Source of the DNA: Folioceros fuciformis
Lineage: Eukaryota; Anthocerotophyta; Anthocerotopsida; Anthocerotales
Assembly (NCBI GenBank): GCA_049999805.1
Contig: JBNGIO010006396.1
Coordinates: forward strand, 123,775-187,774
Length of the DNA: 64,000 bases
Direction: 5' to 3'
This document shows positions 10,101 to 19,746 of the stretch, in pieces. A model generated the notes under the pieces. It worked only from the letters and a program-made list of their open reading frames with translations, was not told where the DNA came from and made no database searches. The translations under genes were made by a program, and so were the position numbers. Position 1 is the stretch's first letter; each line of letters starts with the position of its first letter.

Positions 10101-12196
10101 CTCCACATCTCCCTATGGCACTCCTGCTTCCAGTTTGGGAACGAGCACTTCATCCAGAAGATCCCCTACCTGTGTAACACCACAGGGCTTACCCAACAAA
10201 TCAGGTGAGTCCAAATCCTTTGAGGACCGAAACCAAGTCATGAAACCTCAGGATCAGGCAACTACAAACCACGGAACATCCGCCCTGTGGTACGTCCGGA
10301 AATCTACCCTTTCAGATGCCCTTTCTGTCCTAGCTGGAAGTGCAGGTGCAGTGGTGTCTGGAACATTGAATCCGCTTTTTGCTTACCTGATGATCAAAGC
10401 TGTCACGCACTACTACAGCCCCAACCAGAAACGGCAGGCTGACATCTCAAGCCTTGCTATCACCGGTTTGGGAATTATGGCTATTGCCAGCAACGTAGTG
10501 CAGCATTTTTTCTTTGCAGTGATGGGGGAGACACTGAGCCAGCGGATGCAAGAAAAGACTTTTGAGGGTGAGCTTAACTGCTCTTTCGCTCGTTTGTAGA
10601 GATTTTCAACAGAATTGTTGGCTTGCCCGCTGATACCTGATACAATGCAGGGATAATGAGGAATGAAGTTGGGTGGTTTGATCGGGAAGATTGTGCAAGC
10701 TCCATGATCACATCCCGAATATCTTCCAATGCGTTACTCCTGAGGAAAAGTGTGGTGGATCGTTTTCCAGCCTTCATCCAGTGTGTGGCAGCCATCGTTG
10801 TGGCCTTGTCAATCAGCTTCACCCTACAGTGGCGTATGGCGATTGTATGTGTGGCGACCTTTCCGGTGGTCATTGTAGGTGGTTCTATCAAGGTATGGCT
10901 CTCCTACAGCTTCATATTGTTTTGCTGAACAGGAGTTAACACCCCACTGCTGACATGAGCTTCTTCTGCTCAAAAACATTGCAGCAAAGATTCGAGAAGA
11001 GAGGGTTTGCTGGAGACCTACGGAAATCTCTGGAACAAGTAACTATTGTTGCTGCAGAGGCTGTGAGGAATATCAGGATTGTGGCTGCCTTCGGTGCGGA
11101 AGACAAAACGGTGGTCATGTTCCATTCACGTCTGACGAAGCACGAGAAGGTCATGTCCAAGCAAGCTCAGAGCGGAGGACTGTTGTTTGGTGTTTCACAG
11201 TGCAGTATGTTTGCAGCTAATGCCTTACTTCTATGGTATGCATCAGTGCTGGTGAAACAGAGGCATGCAAATTTTGCTGCTGCACTGCAGACGTTTCAAA
11301 TTCTTGCATGGACAGGCTACTTCCTTGCGGAGGCTGTCAGTCTGGTCCCTCAGCTGGTGAAAGGGCACAAAGCGGCTTCAGCTATGTTGATAGACATCAA
11401 CCGGGAATCACAGATTGAGCCTGACAGAGCGGATGGGCAGCAGCTGAAGGCAGTGGAGGGCAGGGTGGATCTTGACAGGGTGACATTCTGGTTCCCCTCT
11501 AGACCAGAGGTCACCGTTCTCGACAATGTGACCATCAACATTCCTGCAGGAATCACGCAGGCTCTGGTTGGGACCAGGGGGTCGGGCAAGAGCACCATCA
11601 TAGCGCTAATTGAGCGCTTCTATGACCCAACCGGAGGTAGCGTTTTGATAGACGGACTGGACATCAGAGGGCTCAATCTTCGGTCAATGAGAAAGCACAT
11701 CGGTTTGGTACAGCAGGAGCCTCTGCTGTTCTCCACCACTATTAGAGACAACATTCTGTACGGGACTGAACAGGCATCCGAGGCAGAAGTCATAGAGGCA
11801 GCTAAGGCTGCAAATGCCTATACTTTCATCCGCTCATTACCCAAGGGCTTCGACACGGAGGTGGGAGAAAATGGGGTGCAACTCTCAGGGGGGCAGAAGC
11901 AGAGGGTGGCCATCGCCAGAGCCGTCCTCAAGAACCCGGCAATTATGCTGCTCGATGAAGCAACCAGTTCCCTCGACTCTGACTCGGAGCGGTTGGTCCA
12001 GAAAGCATTAGACAACATTATGCACGGTAATCGCACCACAATCGTCGTAGCACACCGACTCAACACTGTCAGGAACGCGGACAAGATCTCTGTACTGCTC
12101 AACGGCAAGGTCGTGGAGGAGGGAGAGCATGAGTTCCTGGTGAGGACAGGAGGTGTGTACAAAAAGCTGTTGGAGCTCCAAACCCTAGGAGTATGA
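7111..12196 (+). CDS. Full-size ABCB (P-glycoprotein/MDR-type) transporter
   Basis: Eleven exons join in phase to 1394 residues: 7111-7677, 7759-7813, 7919-8094, 8172-8372, 8470-8729, 8839-9155, 9236-9459, 9545-9906, 9999-10567, 10651-10892, 10985-12196. The order is TMD1-NBD1-TMD2-NBD2, typical of plasma-membrane ABCB exporters. NBD1 has Walker [11 protein letters not shown]-loop SQEPALF, signature LSGGQKQR, Walker [12 protein letters not shown] and H-loop AHRLST. NBD2 has [35 protein letters not shown] and AHRLNT. Both sites look competent. A Ser- and Glu-rich N-terminus of about 130 residues and a long Ser/Pro-rich linker (9999-10290) exceed the usual ABCB layout and may be regulatory. Plant relatives move auxin or other metabolites; the substrate here is unknown. 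Confidence 0.93.
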
Positions 12197-13018
12197 AATC
12201 GTGTGCTGTGCATGTACCATACATCTCTGGGACAAGCGCCAGCAACCCATTCCCTAGGGAGGAGAACCACTCTGGCGTTCCTCCCATCAACTATCGCTTC
12301 AAAGGATGATGAAAAAACATCGCCTAGGACACGCATCAGGTTGGAAACCCTACTACACGCCCCAAGACCAATTCATCACAAAGCTGTGCAGCCACCACCC
12401 CATTCCTACTCTCAAGTTCGAGGTAAGCAGGTTCTCCAAAGAAGCCCTTGTGATTCCAGAAGTAGGTTTCTTCTGCCAGCATTCCTCGAGGCTACATCGG
12501 CCCTAGAAATGAGATATAGCAATGTGGAAAACACTCCACAGCATAGCCCCAGCTCGCTGAAGTAGGTTTGAAGCAAATCTTCTGCACAGCACGGGAAGGG
12601 GTATAAATTAACCATCACAGCAACACAGACCGACAGGGCGAGCCAAAACCTAGGGGGTTCTTCCTCCGACCCAATCGATCGTTCTGCTTTTCGGCATGGA
12701 GAAACTCATCCTTGTTTTGGTTGTTTTCCTTCAAGTTTTTTTTATTACTAGAAAAGAGATGAAAAGTCCCATTTCAAGGAACAATCCAAAGAAGCCAAAG
12801 AACAAAAAAAAGTACCCTAAAGGGTTAGGGTTTTGAGTTTGTGTTCAATCTTGTTCAGGTTTTAAAAGGAGCGATCATCCAGGCATTTTGAATTGCATCG
12901 CAGCTGCGAGAATTGCTGGTAAGCAATTTTCGTCACTGCGATGAGATTTCACTTAGGGATTCGATTTGTGAGCATGTTATCAACCCCCTTACTTGGGTAG
13001 CAAAGGGTTGTGCAAGTG
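12197..13018. other. 3' flank and AT-rich spacer
   Basis: 3' untranslated region and spacer. Nothing else recognised. Confidence 0.4.
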
Positions 13019-13590
13019 CCAAACTCCATAAGTATTCTCCCTTGCAAGACGGGCATACTTTCGTCCCCGTGCCAAAGTCCATAAGTATTCTCCCTTGCAA
13101 GACGGGCATACTTTCGTCCCCGTGCCAAACTCCATAAGTATTCTCCCTTGCAAGATGGGCATACTTTCGTCCCCGTGCCATAAGTATTCTCCCTTGCAAG
13201 ATGGGCATACTTTCGTCCCCGTGCCAAACTCCATAAGTATTCTCCCCGTGCCAAACTCCATAAGTATTCTCCCTTGCAAGACGGGCATACTTTCGTCCCC
13301 GTGCCAAACTCCATAAGTATTCTCTCTTGCAAGATGGGCATACTTTCGTCCCCGTGCCAAACTCCATAAGTATTCTCCCTTGCAAGACGGGCATACTTTT
13401 GTCCTCGTGCCAAACTCCATAAGTATTCTCCCTTGCAAGACGGGCATACTTTCGTTACCGTGCCAAACTCCATAAGTATTGTCCCTTGGAAGACGAGCAT
13501 ACTTTCATCCCCATGCTCTTCAAACTTAACTTATGATCCATAAGTATTCTCCCTTGCAATGCAAGATGAGCATACTTTCATTCCCATGCT
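13019..13590. repeat. Minisatellite, 53-bp unit, about ten copies
   Basis: The unit starts CCAAACTCCATAAGTATTCT and ends CATACTTTCGTCCCCGTG. Full copies start at 13019, 13072 and 13125, and continue with internal deletions near 13178 and 13250. The last two copies (from about 13465) are more divergent and spaced wider. The unit length is not divisible by three and the unit has no stop on the minus strand. As a result all three minus frames stay open for about 450 bases, which is an artefact and not a gene. Confidence 0.95.
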
Positions 13591-15459
13591 CTTCAAACTT
13601 ATGAGGCTGTGGGCTAGGACTTTTTCCAAGGTTTATCAAGGAGTGTGCTAAGGTTTATCAAAGTAATAAGAATGGTGCTCTCGCTCTTTGTTCTGTAGTC
13701 AAAGTTTATCAAAGAGTGTGCTAAGGTTTATCAAAGTAATAAGAATGGTGTTCTCCCTCTTTGCTCTGTAGTGGTCTTCTTTCAACGACGCATATCCATC
13801 GCTTTGCAACGAGCATTGGCTAATGTAGGTTTAGAATAGCAGTTTCTTCCGCATCGGTGGTAGGTAAGCTTTTTATTATTCCACATCATTTTGGAGTAGG
13901 TGGTAGTTTTGGAGAATGATATTCGAAGGGGCTAATACCCTTTTGGCCTTTTGGCTCTGCTCGGGTTGACTTTCCATTTCTTTTTCAATAATAAAAAATA
14001 CCCCCCTTTTATAAAAGAAAAAAAAAGATACTAACCCTTCCCAAAAAAAGGGTTTTTCTTCTAGATGTGATCTCATATCTTCTTTCCATCAAATATATAA
14101 TTCTTTATGTGTTATGAAAAGCATAATCTAGGCCATATCCATGACATGAATCTAAGTGCTTGGGTAAAGCTATTGATTTGTGTTCACTAATTCTACGAAT
14201 TATCTTTAATTTAGTTCTTAATGTTAACTAATCTAAGCTGCTTACATTAATTAATATTGATTTTAGTTTGTAGAATTTGGTTAACGATATCCAAGTGGGT
14301 GTGCGAATTTCTTTTAGAATTCTCTTTGCATATTATAATATATTTTCAAGATATTTGTGGTATATGCTAATGCCAATAGGATATTTTCAAAGTATGTCCA
14401 TGTAATGGGTTAGTAAATATACAAACACTTCTTAAAGGAAGCTTATATTTAAGATTATATTAAGAATGTTAAAGCTATTACTACCCTAATTGATGTGTGA
14501 AGGATTCAAAGAGTGTTATGCGAGGGTTTATAAGACCGTAGAACAAGGTTTTAAAATTTATAAGAATGTTGAGCCAGGGTTTTGAGAGGTTGTGTGCGAG
14601 GGTTTTCTTAGATGTAGTGTGCGAGGAGACGACGAGCAAAGGATTTCTTCTAAGAGTAGTGCGCGAGGGCTTTTGAAAGTTGTGTTCAAGGGTTTTAAAG
14701 AGTTGTATGTAAGGGATTCCAAAATTAGATGAGCAATGCGCAAGGGCTCATAAGAGCTACATGTGAGGGGTTGGCAGGTTGCTTTTTTCAGAAGAGGAGG
14801 ATGGAACTTTGTATATGGCAAGAGGTATGAATTACTTTGTTCCTGCGCAATGAGCAATTCACATGTTGGTTACTTATTAAGCACATGCTTGTGCCAAGAC
14901 GTGTATGATGTCCTCTTTCCTTCCCTTCGCATAGCAATTTAAGTGTGTGTCTCTTTATTGGGAGCGTGTTTGTGCCAAAGTGTGTATGATGTCTCTCTTC
15001 TTTCCTTGCATGTCCTATGGAGCTGAGAAGAAGACCTAAAGCAAGTTCTTGTTAGTACGAGAGTTATCATTTTGACATGGTAACAACGTTCAACGAGTTC
15101 CGGAAAAAGATGGATTACTCCGGGTAGCCGGAAAGCCTTGACTGGACTTCATCTGATATAATCTGCTGTAGATGCGTTGAACATGAATAAAGCGTGACTT
15201 TGTCTTTGATTGCTGTGCAAATCCGTTGTGTGCATGGACCAGTGGGTGCTGGAGCCTGTACGTGATATAGCGCTGGGTCGAGTTTGCCACAGACTTTGTT
15301 GGATTCAGTGGAGCAATTGCCAAATTCAGAGACGTGCGACAAATTCGTTTGATTCTCTGAACAATCTAAGAATCTGTTCCACTGGCTGGAGGGACTCGAG
15401 AATTTGTTGGCTTCATGTCTGAAGCAAGCGAATGTCATGCATAGGCTGAGAGCGCGCTC
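13591..15459. repeat. AT-rich repetitive spacer
   Basis: Contains a 73-bp direct duplication (GAGTGTGCTAAGGTTTATCA at about 13640 and 13713). At 14500-14780 there is a region of short, imperfect GCGAGGGTTTT-type repeats, and near 14885 and 14965 a diverged pair (TTGTGCCAA...GTGTATGATGTC). No transposon ends or coding domains were recognised. The final ~300 bases probably hold the promoter and leader of the PPR gene. Confidence 0.6.
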
Positions 15460-18400
15460 ATGGCTGTGGGGAGGGTCGCAATTGAGTCTTGCAGAGGGCA
15501 AGGGGACCCGTTTTGGGGACAATGTGTATGGACCCAACAGCCTGGTGGGTTAACGGGCATTTCAGGAAGAGCTGGCTTTTCAAAGAAGCAATTATGCTCC
15601 AGGGGAAGTCTGGCTGCTGATAGATCCTCCAGCGAGGCTCGGCGGCAGGAGAGGCTGTGGCGACAGTATTTTCGGGACCCAACACGTTGGTGGGATCACA
15701 GGCGAACTAAGAAGAGCCGTAACTCGCCTGATTTCCGGCACAAGCAGTGCCAGGAGGTGCTCTGGTTAAACAGCTTACACAAGCCAGCTTGGGTGGATGG
15801 GGAGCTGGCTGCTCTAGATGGGGACGGCCCTGGCCCTCACGATAAGGGCATGATGGCTGAGACAGTGAGGAAGCTATGTGATCGGGGCCATGTGACTGAG
15901 GCTGTGGAGGCTTTGGAAGCTGCGGTGGAGACGCACAGTTATGTTGCCGTCTCTGTCGTGTATGCTGTCCTAAGGAAATGTGTGCAGAAGAGGGATCTCC
16001 GTCTGGGCAGGCGTGTGCATGCTTGTGCACTGAGAACGGGGTTGCTGAAAGACACTTTCCTGTGCAACAACATCCTACGGATGTATGCTTCCCATGGCAG
16101 GTTGCAGGATGCGGTGGATGTGTTTGAAGCAGTTGTGGAGCCTGATGCCTTCAGTTGGTCGGCCATGATTTCTGCACATGTTAAGTATGGGCAGGACAAG
16201 GAGGCTGTGGAACTCTATCACAGGATGTGCAGGTCGAGTGTTGAGCCGGATGGGCATGTTTTTGTGGCAGCCCTCCAGGCTTGTGCAAGGCGATCGGACT
16301 TGGAATGTGGGCAGCAGGTGCATGCTCATGTGTTGGCGTGTGGTCTTGAGTCTGACTTGTTTGTGTGTAACGGTTTGGTGAACATGTATGCAAAGTGTGG
16401 CAGCATCGAGGAGGCTCGGAGAGTATTTGATGGACTGCTTGAGAAAGATGTGGTGACTTGGAATGCCATGATTGCAGGGTATTCCCAGCAAGGTAGGGGT
16501 CAGGAAGCGCTCTGGGTATATAGTGCTATGCAAGATGAAGGTGTTGCTGTGCCTGATGCTGTGACTTTCGTGAGCCTCCTGCAGGCGTGTGCAAGTGTGG
16601 GCCCTGTGGCTTTTGAGAGGGGGAAGCAGCTTCACGAGCGTATCAGAGAACGAGGACTTCTTCGAGCTGATGTGTTTGTAGGCAACAGTTTGGTGAACAT
16701 GTATGCAAAGTGTGGTAGCTTGGAAGATGCACAGAGCGTGTTTGACGAACTCGATCAGAAAACGGTGGTGACGTGGAATGCAATGATTGCAGGGTATTCA
16801 CAGCAGGGCATGGGGCCGGAAGCCCTTTGTCTCTACGATGCTATGCAGAAAGAAGGCAAGAGCGTACCCGATTCTGTCACGTTTGTGAGCCTCCTGCAGG
16901 CGTGTGTAACCGTGGGCTCTGTGGCATTGGAGAAGGGGAGGCAGCTACATACGCATATCAGGGAACGAGGACACGAGACTGAAGTGTTTGTGGCCAACAG
17001 TTTGGTGAACATGTATGCAAAGTGTGGCAGCTTGGAAGACGCAAAAAGTGTGTTTGGTGGAATGGTTATAAAAGATGTGGTCACGTGGAACACCATGATG
17101 GCAGGGTACTCACAGCAGGGCATGGGGCAGGAAGCCCTTCGTCTCTACAGTGTTATGCAAGCAGACTGCATGGTTGCGCCTGATTCCGTTACATTTGTGT
17201 GCCTCCTGCAGGCATGTGCTGGCGTAGGCACCTTGGCTTTGGAGAAGGGGAAGCAGCTCCATATGCAGATTAAAGCACGAGGACAAGAAGCGTTTGTAGC
17301 CAGCAGTTTGGTGGACATGTATGCAAAGTGTGGCAGCTTGGAAGATGCTCACAGAGTGTTCGATGAATTTGGTAAGAAAGATGTGGTGACGTGGAATGCC
17401 ATGATAACGGGGTATTCCCAAAAGGGCATGGGGCGGGAAGCCCTTCATCTCTACAGTGCTATGCAAGAAGAGGACTGTGTTGTAGCTGATTGTGCAACAT
17501 TTGTCGGCCTCTTGCAGGCATGTGCCAGTGTTGGCTCCACAGGTTTGGAGAAGGGGAAGCAACTTGATTCAGATATTAAAGAGCTGGGTTATGAGAGTGA
17601 TGTACTTGTAGCCAGCAGTTTGGTGAGCATGTATACAAAGTGTGGCAGCTTGGAAGATGCTAAGAGAGTGTTCGATGGATTGGGCCAGAAAGATGTGGTG
17701 ACATGGAATGCTATGATAGCAGGGTATTCCCAGCAGGGTATGGTGCAGGAAGCCTTTAGTCTCCACTGTGCTATGCTAGAGGAAGGCCTGGCTGCACCCA
17801 ATTCGGTATCATTTGTGTCCCTCCTACAAGCATGTGCAAGTGTGGGCAAAGCGGGGTTGGAGAGGGGAAAGCATCTTCATGTGCAAATCAGGGAGCAAGG
17901 GCTTCAAGCTGATGCGTTTGTAGCCAGCAGCTTGGTGAACATGTATGCAAAGTGCGGTAGCTTGGATGAGGCGCAGAGAGTGTTTGATGGACTTGGTCAA
18001 AAGGATGTGTTGACTTGGACTGCCATGATAGCAGGGTATTGCCAGCAAGGGATGGGCCAGGAAGCCCTTTGTCTCTACAGTTCTATGCAAGCCGAAGGTA
18101 TCGCTATACCCGATTCCGTTACATTTGTGTGCCTTCTTCAGGCATGTGCGAACGTGGCAGCAGTATACCTGGGAAGGCAGCTACATGCACAGATTGTGGA
18201 ACAAGGGCTTCAAGCCGATGTCTTCGTAGGCTGCAGTTTAATCAACATGTACGGAAAGTCTGGGAGCATGGTTGAAGCACAGCAGGTTTTTGATGCAATG
18301 CCTGAAAAAGACATCGCCGTCTGGAATGCACTAAGTGCAGGGTACACTTCTCAAGGAGAGAGTGAAGTGGTCTTCGACTTGGTACGGAGAATGAAAGAGC

Positions 18401-19035
18401 AAGGCACACAGCCAAACCACATCACCTTTGTCAGTGTACTAACGGCGTGCAGTCACGCAGGTCTCGTGACCAAGGGGCGGGAGTCCTTCAAGGCTATGAG
18501 CAAACAGTACGGCATTACTCCCACGGAGGACCACTACACATGCATGGTGGATCTCCTTGGCCGAGCCGGGCAGCTGGACGAAGCACTGGGTCTTGTAAGG
18601 ACAATGCCCGTCCCTCCTAGTGCTGCAGTTTGGCACACTCTGCTGGGTGCTTGTCGAAACTGGAGCAACGTGGAGGTCGGACGCTATGCCTTCCATGAAG
18701 CAGTGAAGCTAGACAATGCAGATGCTGCAGCTTACGTGTTGATGTCAAACATATACACGGGTGCCGGGATGAAGGAGCTGGCACAGAAGATACAGATGAG
18801 AAGAAACCGAATCAGGGCATGGAAGCAGCCGGGCCAAAGCTGGTGGACAGACCCCGACGGGCTTGTGCATAGTTTTCTGGTTGGAGACGAGAAGCATACC
18901 GGAAGGCAAGCAAAGCTGAAGCAGAAAGGCAGGCATGTGCCACATCTTGATCTGTCGCAGGCAGACTTATCTGATGACAGACAGGAATACCATTTATGCA
19001 CGCATAAGCAGATGTTTGCTTTAGCAGGCGGATGA
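15460..19035 (+). CDS. PLS-class PPR protein with N-terminal PDF-like motif and truncated DYW (PPR-A)
   Basis: Uninterrupted 1191-codon gene. Residues 66-119 resemble the PDF motif of plant organellar single-stranded-DNA-binding (OSB) proteins: LWxxYFxDPxxWWDxR, then PDFRHK at 90-95, then LWLNS and PAWV. Residues ~130-1040 are PLS triplets repeating about every 104 residues; VTWNAMI starts lie at 16450, 16765, 17077, 17383, 17695 and 18007. The end has the last PPR (VDLLGRAG), E1/E2 motifs (LLGACRN, YVLMSNIY) and a PG-box-like stretch (QPGQSWW). A DYW start stops at HLCTHKQMFALAGG, so the HxE zinc site reads HKQ and the rest is missing. PPR proteins of this class usually specify C-to-U editing sites in organelles. 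The lack of a DYW domain suggests it acts with a partner or has another RNA role. The start is supported by similarity to the start of the paralogue at 59746. Confidence 0.93.
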   Translation: MAVGRVAIESCRGQGDPFWGQCVWTQQPGGLTGISGRAGFSKKQLCSRGSLAADRSSSEARRQERLWRQYFRDPTRWWDHRRTKKSRNSPDFRHKQCQEVLWLNSLHKPAWVDGELAALDGDGPGPHDKGMMAETVRKLCDRGHVTEAVEALEAAVETHSYVAVSVVYAVLRKCVQKRDLRLGRRVHACALRTGLLKDTFLCNNILRMYASHGRLQDAVDVFEAVVEPDAFSWSAMISAHVKYGQDKEAVELYHRMCRSSVEPDGHVFVAALQACARRSDLECGQQVHAHVLACGLESDLFVCNGLVNMYAKCGSIEEARRVFDGLLEKDVVTWNAMIAGYSQQGRGQEALWVYSAMQDEGVAVPDAVTFVSLLQACASVGPVAFERGKQLHERIRERGLLRADVFVGNSLVNMYAKCGSLEDAQSVFDELDQKTVVTWNAMIAGYSQQGMGPEALCLYDAMQKEGKSVPDSVTFVSLLQACVTVGSVALEKGRQLHTHIRERGHETEVFVANSLVNMYAKCGSLEDAKSVFGGMVIKDVVTWNTMMAGYSQQGMGQEALRLYSVMQADCMVAPDSVTFVCLLQACAGVGTLALEKGKQLHMQIKARGQEAFVASSLVDMYAKCGSLEDAHRVFDEFGKKDVVTWNAMITGYSQKGMGREALHLYSAMQEEDCVVADCATFVGLLQACASVGSTGLEKGKQLDSDIKELGYESDVLVASSLVSMYTKCGSLEDAKRVFDGLGQKDVVTWNAMIAGYSQQGMVQEAFSLHCAMLEEGLAAPNSVSFVSLLQACASVGKAGLERGKHLHVQIREQGLQADAFVASSLVNMYAKCGSLDEAQRVFDGLGQKDVLTWTAMIAGYCQQGMGQEALCLYSSMQAEGIAIPDSVTFVCLLQACANVAAVYLGRQLHAQIVEQGLQADVFVGCSLINMYGKSGSMVEAQQVFDAMPEKDIAVWNALSAGYTSQGESEVVFDLVRRMKEQGTQPNHITFVSVLTACSHAGLVTKGRESFKAMSKQYGITPTEDHYTCMVDLLGRAGQLDEALGLVRTMPVPPSAAVWHTLLGACRNWSNVEVGRYAFHEAVKLDNADAAAYVLMSNIYTGAGMKELAQKIQMRRNRIRAWKQPGQSWWTDPDGLVHSFLVGDEKHTGRQAKLKQKGRHVPHLDLSQADLSDDRQEYHLCTHKQMFALAGG

Positions 19036-19270
19036 TCCGCCTTCAGGGGCAAGAAGACAAGATTAGTTGCAGCCATCTTCTAGGCTTGAGCAGCTCGATC
19101 CAATGACTGCATTTTGGGTTGTGGATGAAAGTGAGCCACCTTCCTCCATGTCCAGGATTCCTTAGGCGTTCAGCCAAAAATACCACATGGAATACCCACG
19201 GAATGCTGTCTATGCACGGATCCCACTTGCAACAACCACTACCTTTGACAGTGGTGTGTGCCATCCCTGG
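19036..19270 (+). pseudogene. Possible decayed remainder of the DYW domain after the PPR-A stop
   Basis: Downstream of the stop, in other frames, 19059-19085 reads KISCSHLLG and 19232-19270 reads TTTFDSGVCHPW. These resemble, in order, the NLRVCxDCHxATK and RFHHFxSGxCSCxDYW blocks of DYW deaminases. Spacing is about 70 bp too long and identity is low. Confidence 0.35.
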
Positions 19271-19746
19271 CGGGCACCAGGGGCGCAGTTGAAGTGAAAT
19301 CATGTTTCCCACGAAGGGTTCCACTCATCTCTTCTTCCTGCTTTCATCTGTGGACGGTTCAGTTTCTGCTTCATGTATGTCCCGTCGTTTGAAGAGAACC
19401 TTTTCAACGAATATTTAATTATGATTAGGGGAAGAGAGCACCACACGGCCACTGTAATGCCAGAGTCTGTAGAGGGCAAGGGCCATGAGATGCCGCCCAC
19501 CTAGGACAAGTCGTAGTTTCTTCAACATCCTGGATGTAGACCTTGACGGTAATAGTTTCCGACGGGTCGTGATTTCCTTGCTTTGAAACGATTTGAAAAC
19601 TACGTCCGGCAGGCTTCCTTTGGGCAGAATCTTGTTCGTTTCCCGCGGCTGCTGGGCAGCGATGGAATAGATGGCAGCTCGCAGGGACGGCAGCTGGGTC
19701 GACGAGATCCGGGCCGGGTGAGACGGGTAGCCGCGTCTCCCTGGCG
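19271..19746. other. Spacer upstream of the PBP gene
   Basis: Contains the presumed promoter and leader of the gene at 19747. No other feature seen. Confidence 0.4.

Noticed and set aside
12933-13500. Overlapping minus-strand open frames of 150-183 residues with CxxC-like pieces
   Set aside because: All three frames are open only because a 53-bp tandem repeat lacks stops on that strand; no unique sequence or start context supports a gene.
16075-17850. Many minus-strand open frames across PPR-A
   Set aside because: They are antisense shadows of the repetitive PPR coding sequence and repeat with the same period.
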